DNA of 64,000 bases from Lunularia cruciata. Lineage: Eukaryota > Streptophyta > Marchantiopsida > Lunulariales > Lunulariaceae. This document shows positions 11,554 through 21,822 of the stretch, piece by piece (position 1 is the first letter of the stretch; the number at the start of each line of letters is the position of its first letter). The stretch lies in NCBI GenBank assembly GCA_948567375.1, contig OX419759.1:44493493-44557492 (forward strand), in the 5' to 3' direction. Under the pieces are notes generated by a model. It had not been told where the DNA came from. It ran no database searches and worked only from the letters and a program-made list of their open reading frames with translations. The position numbers and the translations under genes are program-made.

Positions 11554-12960
11554 GTGATGTTTAGTTGGTGGTGTTGGCACTTTGAGGTTTTGGGCACTTG
11601 GTGGTGTTTGGACTTGGTGGGGTACTTGCGGAGGTTACAATTGCAAGTTGCAATTTTTGGTTACTTTGTTACAACAGAATTCTTTGGGGATTCCAAAGGA
11701 GACAATGCTACAATATGTTATGGGTTTACTCAAGGTGGCACCAATATTAGCTTCTATCTAAGGTCCCAATGAAGAAGGAGATTGACTTTGAGTTGAAGAT
11801 TGACACAAGAGCTAATTTAGTTGAGAATGCACTTGGTATGTTCACATCATCGTTGTGAGACATGGACAAGATTTAAAGAGCCTCCAAAGGTCCTAAGTGT
11901 TACTCTGGTATAGTGGGTATCATTGAGTAAGTTGACTTCATCAAGGAGTTTGATAGTTGGTGTGATTTGCAATAGATGCAGAATTTGACTTTGTGCACAC
12001 CTGTATGGCATGGACTGGATTATTATTTGTCTATACCAAACTATATCTCCAAACTCTCTCTACACCAAACTATATCTCCAAACTATTATACCAAACTATA
12101 TCTCCATCATTTCTAGCTCGGTGTCTAAGCAATGTTCACAAGTTTTAGCTCTAGTATCATTGGTGGATCTCTTGGAGATAGTGCAACTACGAGTGGAGGT
12201 ATTACTACAGGAGGTGATGTAGTACCAAGGTTTAACTCCATGGCGGAGTTTTCTAATGTTTGAGGCAAAACTACCAGGAAGTGCAAACTAACAAGCAAAG
12301 GAGCTTTTAGGAGTTCCAACAAAAGGCTAGAGATAGCCTACACAAGGCATACACTCACATGATATGGCTTATAAGTTTTACTCAAGGAGGTATTGAGGCC
12401 AAGCAATCTAGTTTTGGTATGGGATAGTGGACAAGGAGTTGCAACTTAGAGTTTGTGATGCTACGTTGGTATAGGCTATTTTGCCTACTTTGGTAGTGAT
12501 CTTTGGTTTGGCTGAGCATATTGAGCTCACATGGTGGAGGAGAGAATGGTGACATTTGGATTTGGTAGGGAGACCTTATCCACAATTTTTACTTCTTCTT
12601 GAGTGTAGTAAAGTGCACCATGCCATATCAATTTTTGAAGATAGGGTGGATAACCTAGATCCTATAGAGTGAGTGGAAGGCCTAGTGTGGCCAGCCCCTT
12701 ACCTTCATTTTTGGTCAACAATAGTTAGTGAGTGGTGGTGTTGCTTGTTGGACTTGTGGTGAACCTCATCACAGAAGAGAGTGCACTTAAGACAATGGAC
12801 CTGATACCTTTGGTGCATCACAACTAACACAAAGAAGGTGTGAGCATTGCCATAGATTTGGTCACACCAATGACCAATCTATGGATCCACACCCAGAGTT
12901 ACGGAGTAGTAGAGTTGCTATGATAGGTGGTAAAAGAGCTCTAGGTCATGAAAGATGAGG
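11554..12960 (+). pseudogene. gag remnant of a second, unclassified retroelement
   Basis: Broken plus-strand frames end in two zinc-knuckle-like motifs. The first, near 12742-12780, reads CWTCGEPHHRREC and is one residue short of the CCHC spacing. The second, near 12837-12870, reads CEHCHRFGHTNDQS, with the last Cys replaced by Ser. An RG-rich tail (GSRGGGRGSS) follows at about 12955. Knuckles plus an RG box fit a nucleocapsid. A short imperfect tandem (CCAAACTATATCTCC three times, 12036-12105) interrupts the N-terminal part. No LTR was found for this element. Confidence 0.6.
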
Positions 12961-13452
12961 TAGTAGAGGTGGCGGTAGAGGATCTTCATCTAATAGGGGT
13001 GCAATACTTACCCTTACTCATGATATAGCTATGGCGACTCGGATTGAGCCGTTGGAGCCAAGATTAGGTAGCATGGCCATAGCTCTAAGGAGATCAGATT
13101 TGGGTGTTGCGGCTTCCACCTCATATACTAGTGATAGAAACATCTTAGGCTTCATATGTAGAGCATCATAAATGGATGCATCTGCCCTAGTGACTAGGAG
13201 TGCAATATGTGCTCCAAAGCCTAAAGGAGCATTAGTGGAGTTGAGCCCATAGAGAAGAAAGGTTGGTAGACAAGTCAGACTTCCCTAGTCTTTTACACTC
13301 TCTAAGGCACAACAAACAACATTCATGGCTCCTAGACTTCCTAATGCAGGTGTTGTAGGTGGTGATGGGGTACATGATGTAGTCCTACTAGTCAACCACC
13401 TACTACTATACAAACTTAGTATAGCATGATGTTAGGGGCGGCTTAGCTGATT

Positions 13453-14050
13453 ATGCATTTTCCATCATTCTCAACCAATGACATATGTACATTGGGAGTT
13501 GACCCAATCCTCGTGTTTTGGTTGGTTGCCATGCTTTGTGACAATAAGGATGATGTGGTTCCTACTACTACATCGAAGGTGGTTGATAGTGGAGTTGACT
13601 TGGTTGAGGAGCATGGGATCAACTCAACAACCAATGGTTTATGGCAAGCAACAACATCTAGATTGAAGGAGTTACCAACTAGACCGGCCTTTGAACGAGC
13701 GCGGGTTATACCTGGAGTTGTCCTATTTGACAACAAGAGGAGGAATGTTTATTTGGTGGGACCTTCAGGGAAGGTCTATACACCTCATAGGGTCTTTCTA
13801 GACTCTAGTGTGAAGCCTCTTATGTTGGGAAAGGTTGCAATTGTCAATATGGAGTTACAAAAGATTGATGTGAAGAGGCTTCCATTTTGGATCCAAACAT
13901 CTCTAGGTTGTGGTTCTAAATAGTACATCATATGTGGACAGCTTGTTGTTTAGATTCAGCTCGGTCATCCGAATGATAGCTCTATGGTGAGAGCTAAGGC
14001 GATTATCACAATGGTTGACTCATATGATGTGTTAGTTGGGGGATAGTGTT
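13453..14050 (+). pseudogene. Retropepsin-like protease remnant with a degenerate active site
   Basis: An open frame to 13923 ends in HRVFLDSSVKPLMLGK and LPFWIQTSLG. After a stop it continues (13930-14045) with QLGHPNDSSM, VRAKAIITMV and DSYDVLVGG. The layout fits a retropepsin: a D-S-G-A type loop (here DSSV) and a second hydrophobic-hydrophobic-Gly segment (YDVLVGG) some 80 residues later. The Gly of the active-site triplet is lost. Reverse transcriptase does not follow, because the tandem duplication begins at 14565. The element type cannot be settled from this fragment. Confidence 0.5.
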
Positions 14051-14564
14051 ATACCCCATGGGTTTCAATATTGACTTTGGGGAAGAGACAACCTCCTATA
14101 GACCAAGTTGGCATTTAGGTGAGGGATGGGTATATCACCTACCTATATGCTTTAGAAGTAGTAGTCTTGGTTCACTATAGTCCAAGACCATGGTAGTATC
14201 AATTTCAGTTTTCAGTGGTTCTATTACTTGGCTTGGTAATTTATTGGAGGAGAATGTCCATGGAGAGAACATTCTATTACCAGACAAGATCATTTGGATT
14301 TGGAATATGAGTGGGATTGTTCCATCCACCTTGGATGTTCCGTTGTGAAGTTAAGAGGAGGCATTAAAGTAGCATGTAGATCAGTTGGTGCTTAAGGCTT
14401 GGAGTGGAGCCTTTTGTACTACTAGGTAACCCGTGTGAGGATAAGCCTTAGGAGTTGATTACCTTGACATCTCTGGATACCACACTCATTGTTTGGTAGT
14501 ATCCAATAAAGGGAGCATATCTATTGGAGTTATTTGGTGAGATTAGTACTGGACTAGTTACGGT

Positions 14565-14920
14565 ATTACAGGCGGGTAAACAAGTACAAAGATACTTGTG
14601 TGCGGATACAGATGAGACTGCTAAGCGAGTCCTAAACTCCTCTCCTCACGGTGGTTCCTCGAGGACCATAACTATGTACTTGACCTATAGCCACTTCATT
14701 CTTTATATAGTATAGATTGCTAATAGGCGAATAACGGTGGGGTTTGATAGCACCTTGCCTCATGATCTTTTGATCACCATAAGGTAAACCATATCTTGAA
14801 GTACATTGTAGTTTGGAGTAAGAGGGACCTAACCGCCAACTAGGGGGGTGATTGTGGTACTTTAGAGTCCATTTATGACTTCTGTATGAGATGTATTTCT
14901 ATAGTCTGTTATGTAGACAG

Positions 14921-14972
<52 letters not shown>

Positions 14973-15440
14973 GTTGTCATGCGATTTGTAGCATCACGTC
15001 TAGATTGCTTGGACTCTAGAGTAGTGTTGGTAATCAAAATTATAGTGGTATATATTCATAAGTTATTTGTTCAAAGGTCAGATTTCATATTCAGTGCACT
15101 GACTACTTGGTGAGGCCCATTGTCACTTGTACCGTTTGCATCGTTAGGTGTATGGTCAGTGGAGCCATTAGGGTCGTAGATCTTGCTCAAGTCCAAGGGA
15201 TATGTGTTTGAAATGTAATTTTAGAGAGTTCATTTTACTAATGTTCAGTCTTTAAATTCTTTGCTATGGTGGATAAAGACCAGCAAGCATCACTTGAATT
15301 TTTGTAGGTAGAGTGGGTATAGCTTGATTATAATCAATATCTAATTTTTAATGAATTATTGAATGACATATTAATTATTAATCAGATTCAATGTGATTCA
15401 AATTATATAAAAAAGTATTCAAATTATATATTCAAATTAT
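14565..15440 (+). repeat. Tandem duplication, unit A (876 bp)
   Basis: The unit begins ATTACAGGCGGGTA and ends in AT-rich sequence. It is repeated immediately at 15441 with scattered substitutions. Unit A holds a 23-copy AT microsatellite where unit B has about five. No protein is recognisable. Whether the unit is an LTR-like sequence is unknown. Confidence 0.92.
14923..14968. repeat. AT dinucleotide microsatellite, 23 units
   Basis: This is an uninterrupted AT run inside duplication unit A. The paralogous place in unit B (about 15799-15808) has only a short run. Confidence 0.97.
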
Positions 15441-16254
15441 ATTACAGGCGGGTATACAAGTACAAAGATACTTGTATGCGGATAGAGATGAGACCGCTAA
15501 GTGAGTCCTAAACTCCTCTCCTCACGGTGGTTCCTCAAGGACCATAACTATGTACTTGACCTATAGCCACTTCATCCTTTATATAGTATAGATTGCTAAT
15601 AGGCGATTAACAATGGGGTTGGATAGCACCTTGCTTCATGATCTTTTGCTCACCATAAGATATACAATATCTTGAAGTAGATGGCTGTTTCGAGTAAAAG
15701 GGACCTAACCGCCAACTAGGGGGGTGATTGTGGTACTTTAGAGTCCATTTATGACTTCTATATAAGGTGTGTTTCTATAGTGTGTTATGTAGACAGCAAT
15801 ATATATATGCATTATAGTTGCCATATTATTTGTAGCGTCACATCTAGATTGCTTGGACTCTAGAGTAGTGTTGGTAATCAAAATTATATTGCTATATATT
15901 CATAAGTTATTTGTCAAAGGTCAGATTTCATGTTCAGTGCACTGACTACTTGGTAAGGCCCATTGTCACTTGCACCGTTTGCGTCGTTAGGTGTACGGTC
16001 AGTGGAGCCATTAGGGTTGGAGATCTTGCTCAAGTCCAAGGGATATGTGTTTGAAATGTAACTTTAGAGAGTTCATTTTATTGATGTTGAGTCTTTGAAT
16101 TCTTTGCTTTGGTGGATAGAGATCAGCAAGCATCACTTGAATTTTCTTAGGTAGAGTGGGTATAACTTGATTATAATCAATATCTAATTTTTAATGAATT
16201 ATTGAATAACATATTAATTATTAATCAGATTGAGTGTGATTCAAATTATATAAA
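15441..16254 (+). repeat. Tandem duplication, unit B
   Basis: It is collinear with unit A from ATTACAGGCGGGTA through the shared tail GTGATTCAAATTATATAAA, after which the two diverge. It lacks the expanded AT microsatellite. Confidence 0.92.
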
Positions 16255-16917
16255 GAAACCAATTATTATAGTACTTTAAAATCCATGTGTAATTTAAATT
16301 TATGATGTCTTTCTAGAACGTATGATAAATAAATAATGTAAATAATGATATTGTTATGTAATAATATATTTATTCATTTATTGTATGTCCCACAATAATT
16401 ATGTCTACCAATAAAGAATGTAATGAAGTGGAAAAGAGGAATGTAAAGAGAGGAGAGGGTTATGTGAATAAGTAATTGCACAAGAGAAAGCACAATGGTA
16501 TCCAAGCCAGATGACCAGTGTAAGAACAAATATCCTAGAGAACATGAGGTAGCAACAGGGTCTTGCGAGACGAGATATGTGAAGAGGGGGAAGGTTCTCT
16601 ACGAATTAAGTAGTTGAAGAAGAGTGATTGTATCTAAACCAGATGAACCTTGCATTCAAGAACAAAACCAAAAACAAGAACAGACGGTTATGTATCATCC
16701 AAGTAGTAAGAGATTTGAAGCATTGATGCAACGTGGGAACAATTTATGCAACATGTAGTATTGATGCCCTTACCTGGCCTAATCCTCTGCTGTAGCATGG
16801 CTTTAGTGGTTTCGAAGGAAGTAGGATGTCCTGCCTCTTAAAAAATAAAAAAGACGGTTCGACAAAACCTGCGCGCCATTGTATTTTCAATGTGCCAACG
16901 GGTTAAATACATAGAAA
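16255..16917. other. No recognisable gene
   Basis: This is AT-rich sequence without an open frame of note. I see no repeat shared with the rest of the window. Confidence 0.5.
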
Positions 16918-17985
16918 TGGGAGCAGAAGCCGTTTGGAGAACGAGGGATCCAAAACCGATGAAATGCAATGAAATACATGCGTGATATTGAGAAACGAGG
17001 ACAGAAGCCGTTCAAGGAACGGGAGATCCAGAATTCATTGAATGCAAATGAGATGTATGATATATAATGTATACAAAATATGTGCAAGACGAAATTAGTA
17101 TAATACCGGGAGAGGAGATGAAAATGGAAACAACTGATCAAATGTAAGCAAAAGTAAACGCCATCTAGAAACAATTAAAGAGCAACACTTGTATACCAAT
17201 AGCAAGCATCGAATAAACGGTAACAAATAAACAGCGCATGTAGAGAAACTCAAGCTCAACGGGGAAACGACGACCTCACGGACTAGACGAGAAATCAAGT
17301 TAATCTGCAGTCGTGAATCGTGTAGAAGCTATGAAATCGACAGTCGAAGAAGACAGTCGAGTCAGGCAGACCGAGAGTATGAAATCGCTCAGGGAGCGGG
17401 GGGTACATGATATTGGATATATGAGGACAGAAGAAAAAAACATAATCGAAGCATCTCATGAGTAACACTTGCAAAGAACTAGTATACATCTTGTAACCAC
17501 AAGCAATACGTGACTGATTAGGTATCTGAAATAGAAAGTCGGGTAGGAACCTTGTAACAGGCGACCATCGAACTAAGAGTAATATACAGGGCATTAGTTG
17601 ACGATGGGTGGAGTGGAGCGAAGTGGGACAGGAGTGGATGGTGTCTTGTCTGAGTCGGAGCGAAGCTTGAGAAGAGTGGATGTGAGGAAATGAGAGCAGA
17701 AGCCGTTCGAGGAATGGGAGATCCGGAACTCATCAAGTGCATACGAAGTGGAGATGGAATGTAAACATGATATTGGATATATGAGGACTGAAGCCGTTCG
17801 AGGAACGGGAGATCCAGAACTCATTAAATGCATATGAAATGTAGAGGGAATGGCAATAAACCGAAAGCAAAACTGAATGCAAAATACTTGCGATTAGGAG
17901 ATGAATCTAATGTAAACATGATATTGGATATATGAGGACAGAAACCGTTCCTCCAGCGGGAGATCCAGAACTCATAAAATGTAAA
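16918..17985. repeat. Cluster of a short hairpin-bearing repeat
   Basis: A core containing CCGTTCGAGGAACGG (a 6-bp stem with a 3-base loop), followed by GAGATCCAGAACTCAT, recurs at about 16921-16970, 16998-17050, 17690-17745, 17766-17830 and 17911-17985. A truncated copy is at 17406-17433. Several copies share an upstream part, TGATATTGGATATATGAGG. Another diverged copy lies at 19525-19590, inside an intron of the CASP pseudogene. Some copies keep the stem through paired or wobble changes. Minus-strand open stretches across the cluster repeat the same peptide only because the DNA repeats, so they are not genes. Confidence 0.85.
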
Positions 17986-18271
17986 CTGTAGATGAAACAG
18001 ACTCCAAATCCTCACCCCGCTATCAAGTACACGAAATCAATTTTTTAAGTCCAGCGAACATCCTTGTTGTGCACAATTATCCTCTAAACTCGAAGTCATC
18101 ATGGCAAATGGCATAATACGCTTTTGGAGACTTTAGCAACTTTCAACGAGCTAAATCGGAGATTCTTGACGCAGGAATTCCCGCCCAGTAGCTACATTCT
18201 CGACTGGGAACGCCTTTATTTTTTCACAGTCGAAAATTGACAAAATTTTTCTTTAATTAGTATGAAACCAA

Positions 18272-18339
18272 CCAAAGTGGATTGCGATTATTTTGACAGG
18301 ACGTAGTCGTCCTGTCAAAATAATCGCAATCCACTTTGG
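18272..18339. repeat. Perfect foldback, 32-bp arms with a 4-base loop
   Basis: Arms 18272-18303 and 18308-18339 are exact reverse complements around TAGT. As RNA it would form a long perfect hairpin. It may be a tiny foldback transposon, a small-RNA-producing inverted repeat or a template-switch product. It lies 450 bases beyond the last recognisable CASP exon. Confidence 0.97.
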
Positions 18340-18533
18340 GAATGCAGAACGACTGCAAACGGTATTTGACCAGATTCCGTGTACTTTTGAGGAAGTAGAA
18401 TTACTGTGTATAAATCCTGTGGCTACCTAAGACAAACTTCAAGATCCCTTCTTCGACTGAGAGAACAAATCCGAGGCACATGTCCATGATCTGACACAAG
18501 TATTACTTTCTTCAGTAGTCCCAGGGTACTGGA

Positions 18534-18551
18534 TATATATATATATATAAA
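18534..18551. repeat. Short TA microsatellite
   Basis: About eight TA units precede AAAGAGAGAAG. Confidence 0.85.
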
Positions 18552-18792
18552 GAGAGAAGAAGCGTACTCATTTAGTTCCTAATATTTCTGCGGAGAAGGT
18601 CAGCGTTTACCACATACTACGTTTCGCCGTGAGTTGTAAATTAACCCACCACAGTGCGAGGATAAAAGCAGATGGGACAGTCATGAACCTTCGACAAAAA
18701 CAAGTAAATCCATGGCATTGAACAAATATATTGACCAGAATAACAAATACCTTAAATAAGGAACTTCATGAAACTGGAACGTCAGATGTTAC

Positions 18793-21027
18793 CTTCTTGT
18801 GGCCACGTGGAACAGGTCGATCTTGAGTGTAATCTTGGACGTAGCGGATCTTCTCATAGAGATTCACATTGTCTGCTTTACTCCTCTCTAGATCAGCCTC
18901 TAAACCTCGATTTCTCTCCTTGACCAACCTCAGCTCCTGCAGAAGCGAGAAAAGACAAGGGATTCAAGTCCTTGACCTTATGCAGATTTGGAGATGATGG
19001 ATTACTCCGCATCTCCGGAGCCAAACCACAACTCGTCGGAGCTTGAAATTTTGATTCAAAGATGTTGGTCTTCTAGTTCTTGAAAGAAAGGACTTGCCTC
19101 GTAAAAGCTCGCTATGGGACAAATTCCTCTCTCGACTATGAGTGCTTACCTCTTCAGCCTCTCAAAGACACTGTCTGAATCTATCGCTTTGGCTGCAAAT
19201 GACATCAAGCATGGTATTGCGCTCTTCGTCTGGCAAACTTTGCTTCCCTCCACTGCCGCCATGCTGCCAAACCATAACATTTTCTTAAATGCATAGGAGA
19301 ACAGATCTGAAATAATAAGCAATACTAACCATATTACAAGACCAATATCATCTTGTATAAACTGCCACAAGAATTTGCGCACAGAGATTACCTCGAACAG
19401 GTCGTTTGGTATACCGGACTCTGTAGATTCCCAGTCATCAGGTTTAGCAGATCGTCTGTCCTTGAATGTAAGAGCTAGCAGTCTCATCCAATCGATTTAA
19501 TGACCAAAATAACTCAAAACTTCATCATATATAAGAGTAATAGGAGCAGAGGCCGTTCACCAAACAGGGGATCCAGAACCCACTTAGGACCAAACTGACA
19601 CGAACCGAAAACATGCATATTGAATCTTCACAATGTAGTAACATACTGGCTTCTTCAGCCGCTTTTAATCTTTCCAAGTTCAAGGTCTCTAAAATGAAAA
19701 TGTCGAAACAGAAACTGAGCAATCCTGCAACTCAATCGCATACCTAATTATTGTAAATGGTTAGACCTTCTACCTTTCTTTCAGGACTTCCAAATTCTTC
19801 TGATTTTCCTCCACCAAGCTCCGCTTGTTCATTCCACTGTTTCTTTTACCTTCTCCTCCATCTGCTCAGCAACTAAGGACTTAGGCTTGTGGCTAATAAA
19901 GAGCTTACAAAACTTGCCTGCATTCTATATCGCTTGGCCTCCGCATCCCTTCTTGAAAGACGACCTATGAGGTTACACACTACAAGGAAGCAAAGCAAAG
20001 AGGCAAACGTTCTAACCTGTTGTTCCAGAAGTCGATTACGCTCTTCCATTCTACGAACAGTTGCCTGCTGGTTCTTGAGGTGAGCAGCTTCAGTCCTGAA
20101 TTCCTCAAGGTCTTGCTTGATCTTTCGATTTTCTATCTCCAGTTCTGCAACTTTGGTAGCCAGCTCCTGAGATCGGCCGGGAAGTAGAAGATTCTGTTAG
20201 GAGTTTGCCTCGAGAGCACATTCATCAACCCAGCTAGGGAGAAAGAATGAATCATTGAACGATAATATCTCTACTGCCACGTAGAGAGACAAGATAACAA
20301 ACTGTAACACAAAGGACTATGGACTTTTTAAACAAGGGAATCAGTCACCCTTAATAAAGTTTGATACCAAGTGGGAAGTAAAGAAGTCAAGCCTGGAGCT
20401 TTCTATGCTAGTTGTTCGTTCTGGTTAGAGAATGAACAAGGTGCACCAAAGACTCGGATCTTGATTATGCTTGAGCACGAACTAAGTAACTACGATCGAG
20501 CTCAATCATAGAGTCAAATTTCGAGATACGTATAGCATCTGGCATTTACTTATAGTGTGTCCTTGTTCGAGATTGAAGCTTCGCGATGTAAAGAACGAAC
20601 GCAGCTGGCAAGCGGTAGTTCTTTTCTATACCAGCTTCTTGAAATCGAAGCACATCCCCATCCTAGACAAACTAGGACAGCAAAGGTGCAGGGGTCTGTA
20701 TTTCAATCACCATTTGATCAATTGGTGTGGCTGGTCTTCAAGTCCCTAATGTTCGGACATGCACCCATGCGAAACTAAGGAGCCATACTTAAAGCTACAG
20801 TTGCAATAGACTGGTCACTATGGCAGATTCATGCTAGTCTGCAGCTTACATCTGCTGAAATAAGTCCTGGAAGCGGATCTCGAGCCTCGTAGAGTTTTTG
20901 ATAGATATTGAGAAAAGCATTATCGCCGTACTTGGCAAGCTTGGTAAAATTGTCCACTTCTTCTTGGTAGCCCTTCAACAATGAGCAAACAACTTGATCT
21001 TCTCTTCCGGGGCAGCCTTTTTGAAAT
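18793..21027 (-). pseudogene. CASP: CASP-type Golgi golgin, partial unprocessed pseudogene
   Basis: Six exon-like blocks, read from high to low coordinates, match plant CASP, a coiled-coil Golgi membrane protein. 20850-21027: LLKGYQEEVDN, NAFLNIYQKLYEA. 20017-20166: exactly 50 codons, FRTEAAHLKNQQATVRR. 19774-19861: MEEKVKE, then EENQKNLEVLKER after a shift. 19647-19688: a short, weak match. 19392-19461: DDWESTESG. 19150-19263: 38 codons, MLDVICSQ. 18793-18936: 48 codons, ERSKADNVNLYEKIRYVQDY. Most have good GT and AG splice sites (for example donors GTAAGC at 20844-20849 and 19144-19149), so this is a gene duplicate and not a retrocopy. Damage: a one-base loss in the first block (near 20985), a one-base loss near 19830, and a TGA in place of an Arg codon in the MLDVICSQ exon. 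About 350 central residues, the N-terminus and the transmembrane C-terminus are not found. Confidence 0.86.
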
Positions 21028-21479
21028 CTGCTACACACATTTATGCTGAAGTTTGGGCCAGTTTCTCTCACAAGACAGATGTTTTCACCCTCAAACATTT
21101 TTCTTCTTGACTTGAACTAAAATGATGACTTGATACAGCAAAAATATCAACAGATATCCTTGAACATCGCTATTAGTTAAGGAAAGGCCGGTCCCAATAC
21201 GTCGAATATGTGAGTAGATCAATATATGCTTATCATTTGTGACCATGCACGCGGAGCTCCACCATATATACTATATATACTGGAGGTGTGGCCTGAGCAG
21301 TACAGACATATTCATAATCAACAAATGGAAACAATGCAATCATATGCAAATGCCTAGACAAAGACTTTAATTAGGCCCTAATATGTCTTACTACGGTTGG
21401 AATCACATGATGTATCATCAACATGACCAGATTTGAGCTTCAACGAATATATTGCGAGCTCGATTCAGGATTTAGAAGT

Positions 21480-21485
21480 TTTATT
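21480..21485 (-). terminator. Possible polyadenylation signal of the PPO gene
   Basis: AATAAA on the minus strand lies about 340 bases after the PPO stop codon. It is a sequence match only, and plant polyadenylation signals are loose. Confidence 0.3.
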
Positions 21486-21822
21486 GGTAAAAGAATGATA
21501 CGGGATGAATGACGCTTTCAATTACATTTAAATCTTCCTATAGCTAGGTGAAACTAATGACTATGGGAAATGAGTGAACCCAACTAGATCTGAACGGAGA
21601 GGACCATGATGAAGTCCATTTCTCCAGCACCATAGCCTCTTGCAAAATGCCTTCATCGTGTAACGGCATTGTTGGACCTTCCCATTTCAGGAGATCAACC
21701 ACACTTTGCCATTGGAAGAAGGCGCCTCCAATTGCGCCGTTCAGAAAATTCTCTATATATATGGGCATGCTCTCCCTAGATCCGAAGTTCATCAATGTTC
21801 ATTTGTGTCGGAAACCCCTAAA

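Noticed and set aside
14886-15113. Plus-strand open frame with a run of Tyr-Ile
   Set aside because: It is produced by the AT microsatellite.
17518-18015. Minus-strand open frames repeating an NGFCPH-like peptide
   Set aside because: The repeated peptide follows from the repeated hairpin DNA. Frames overlap and lack a consistent reading.
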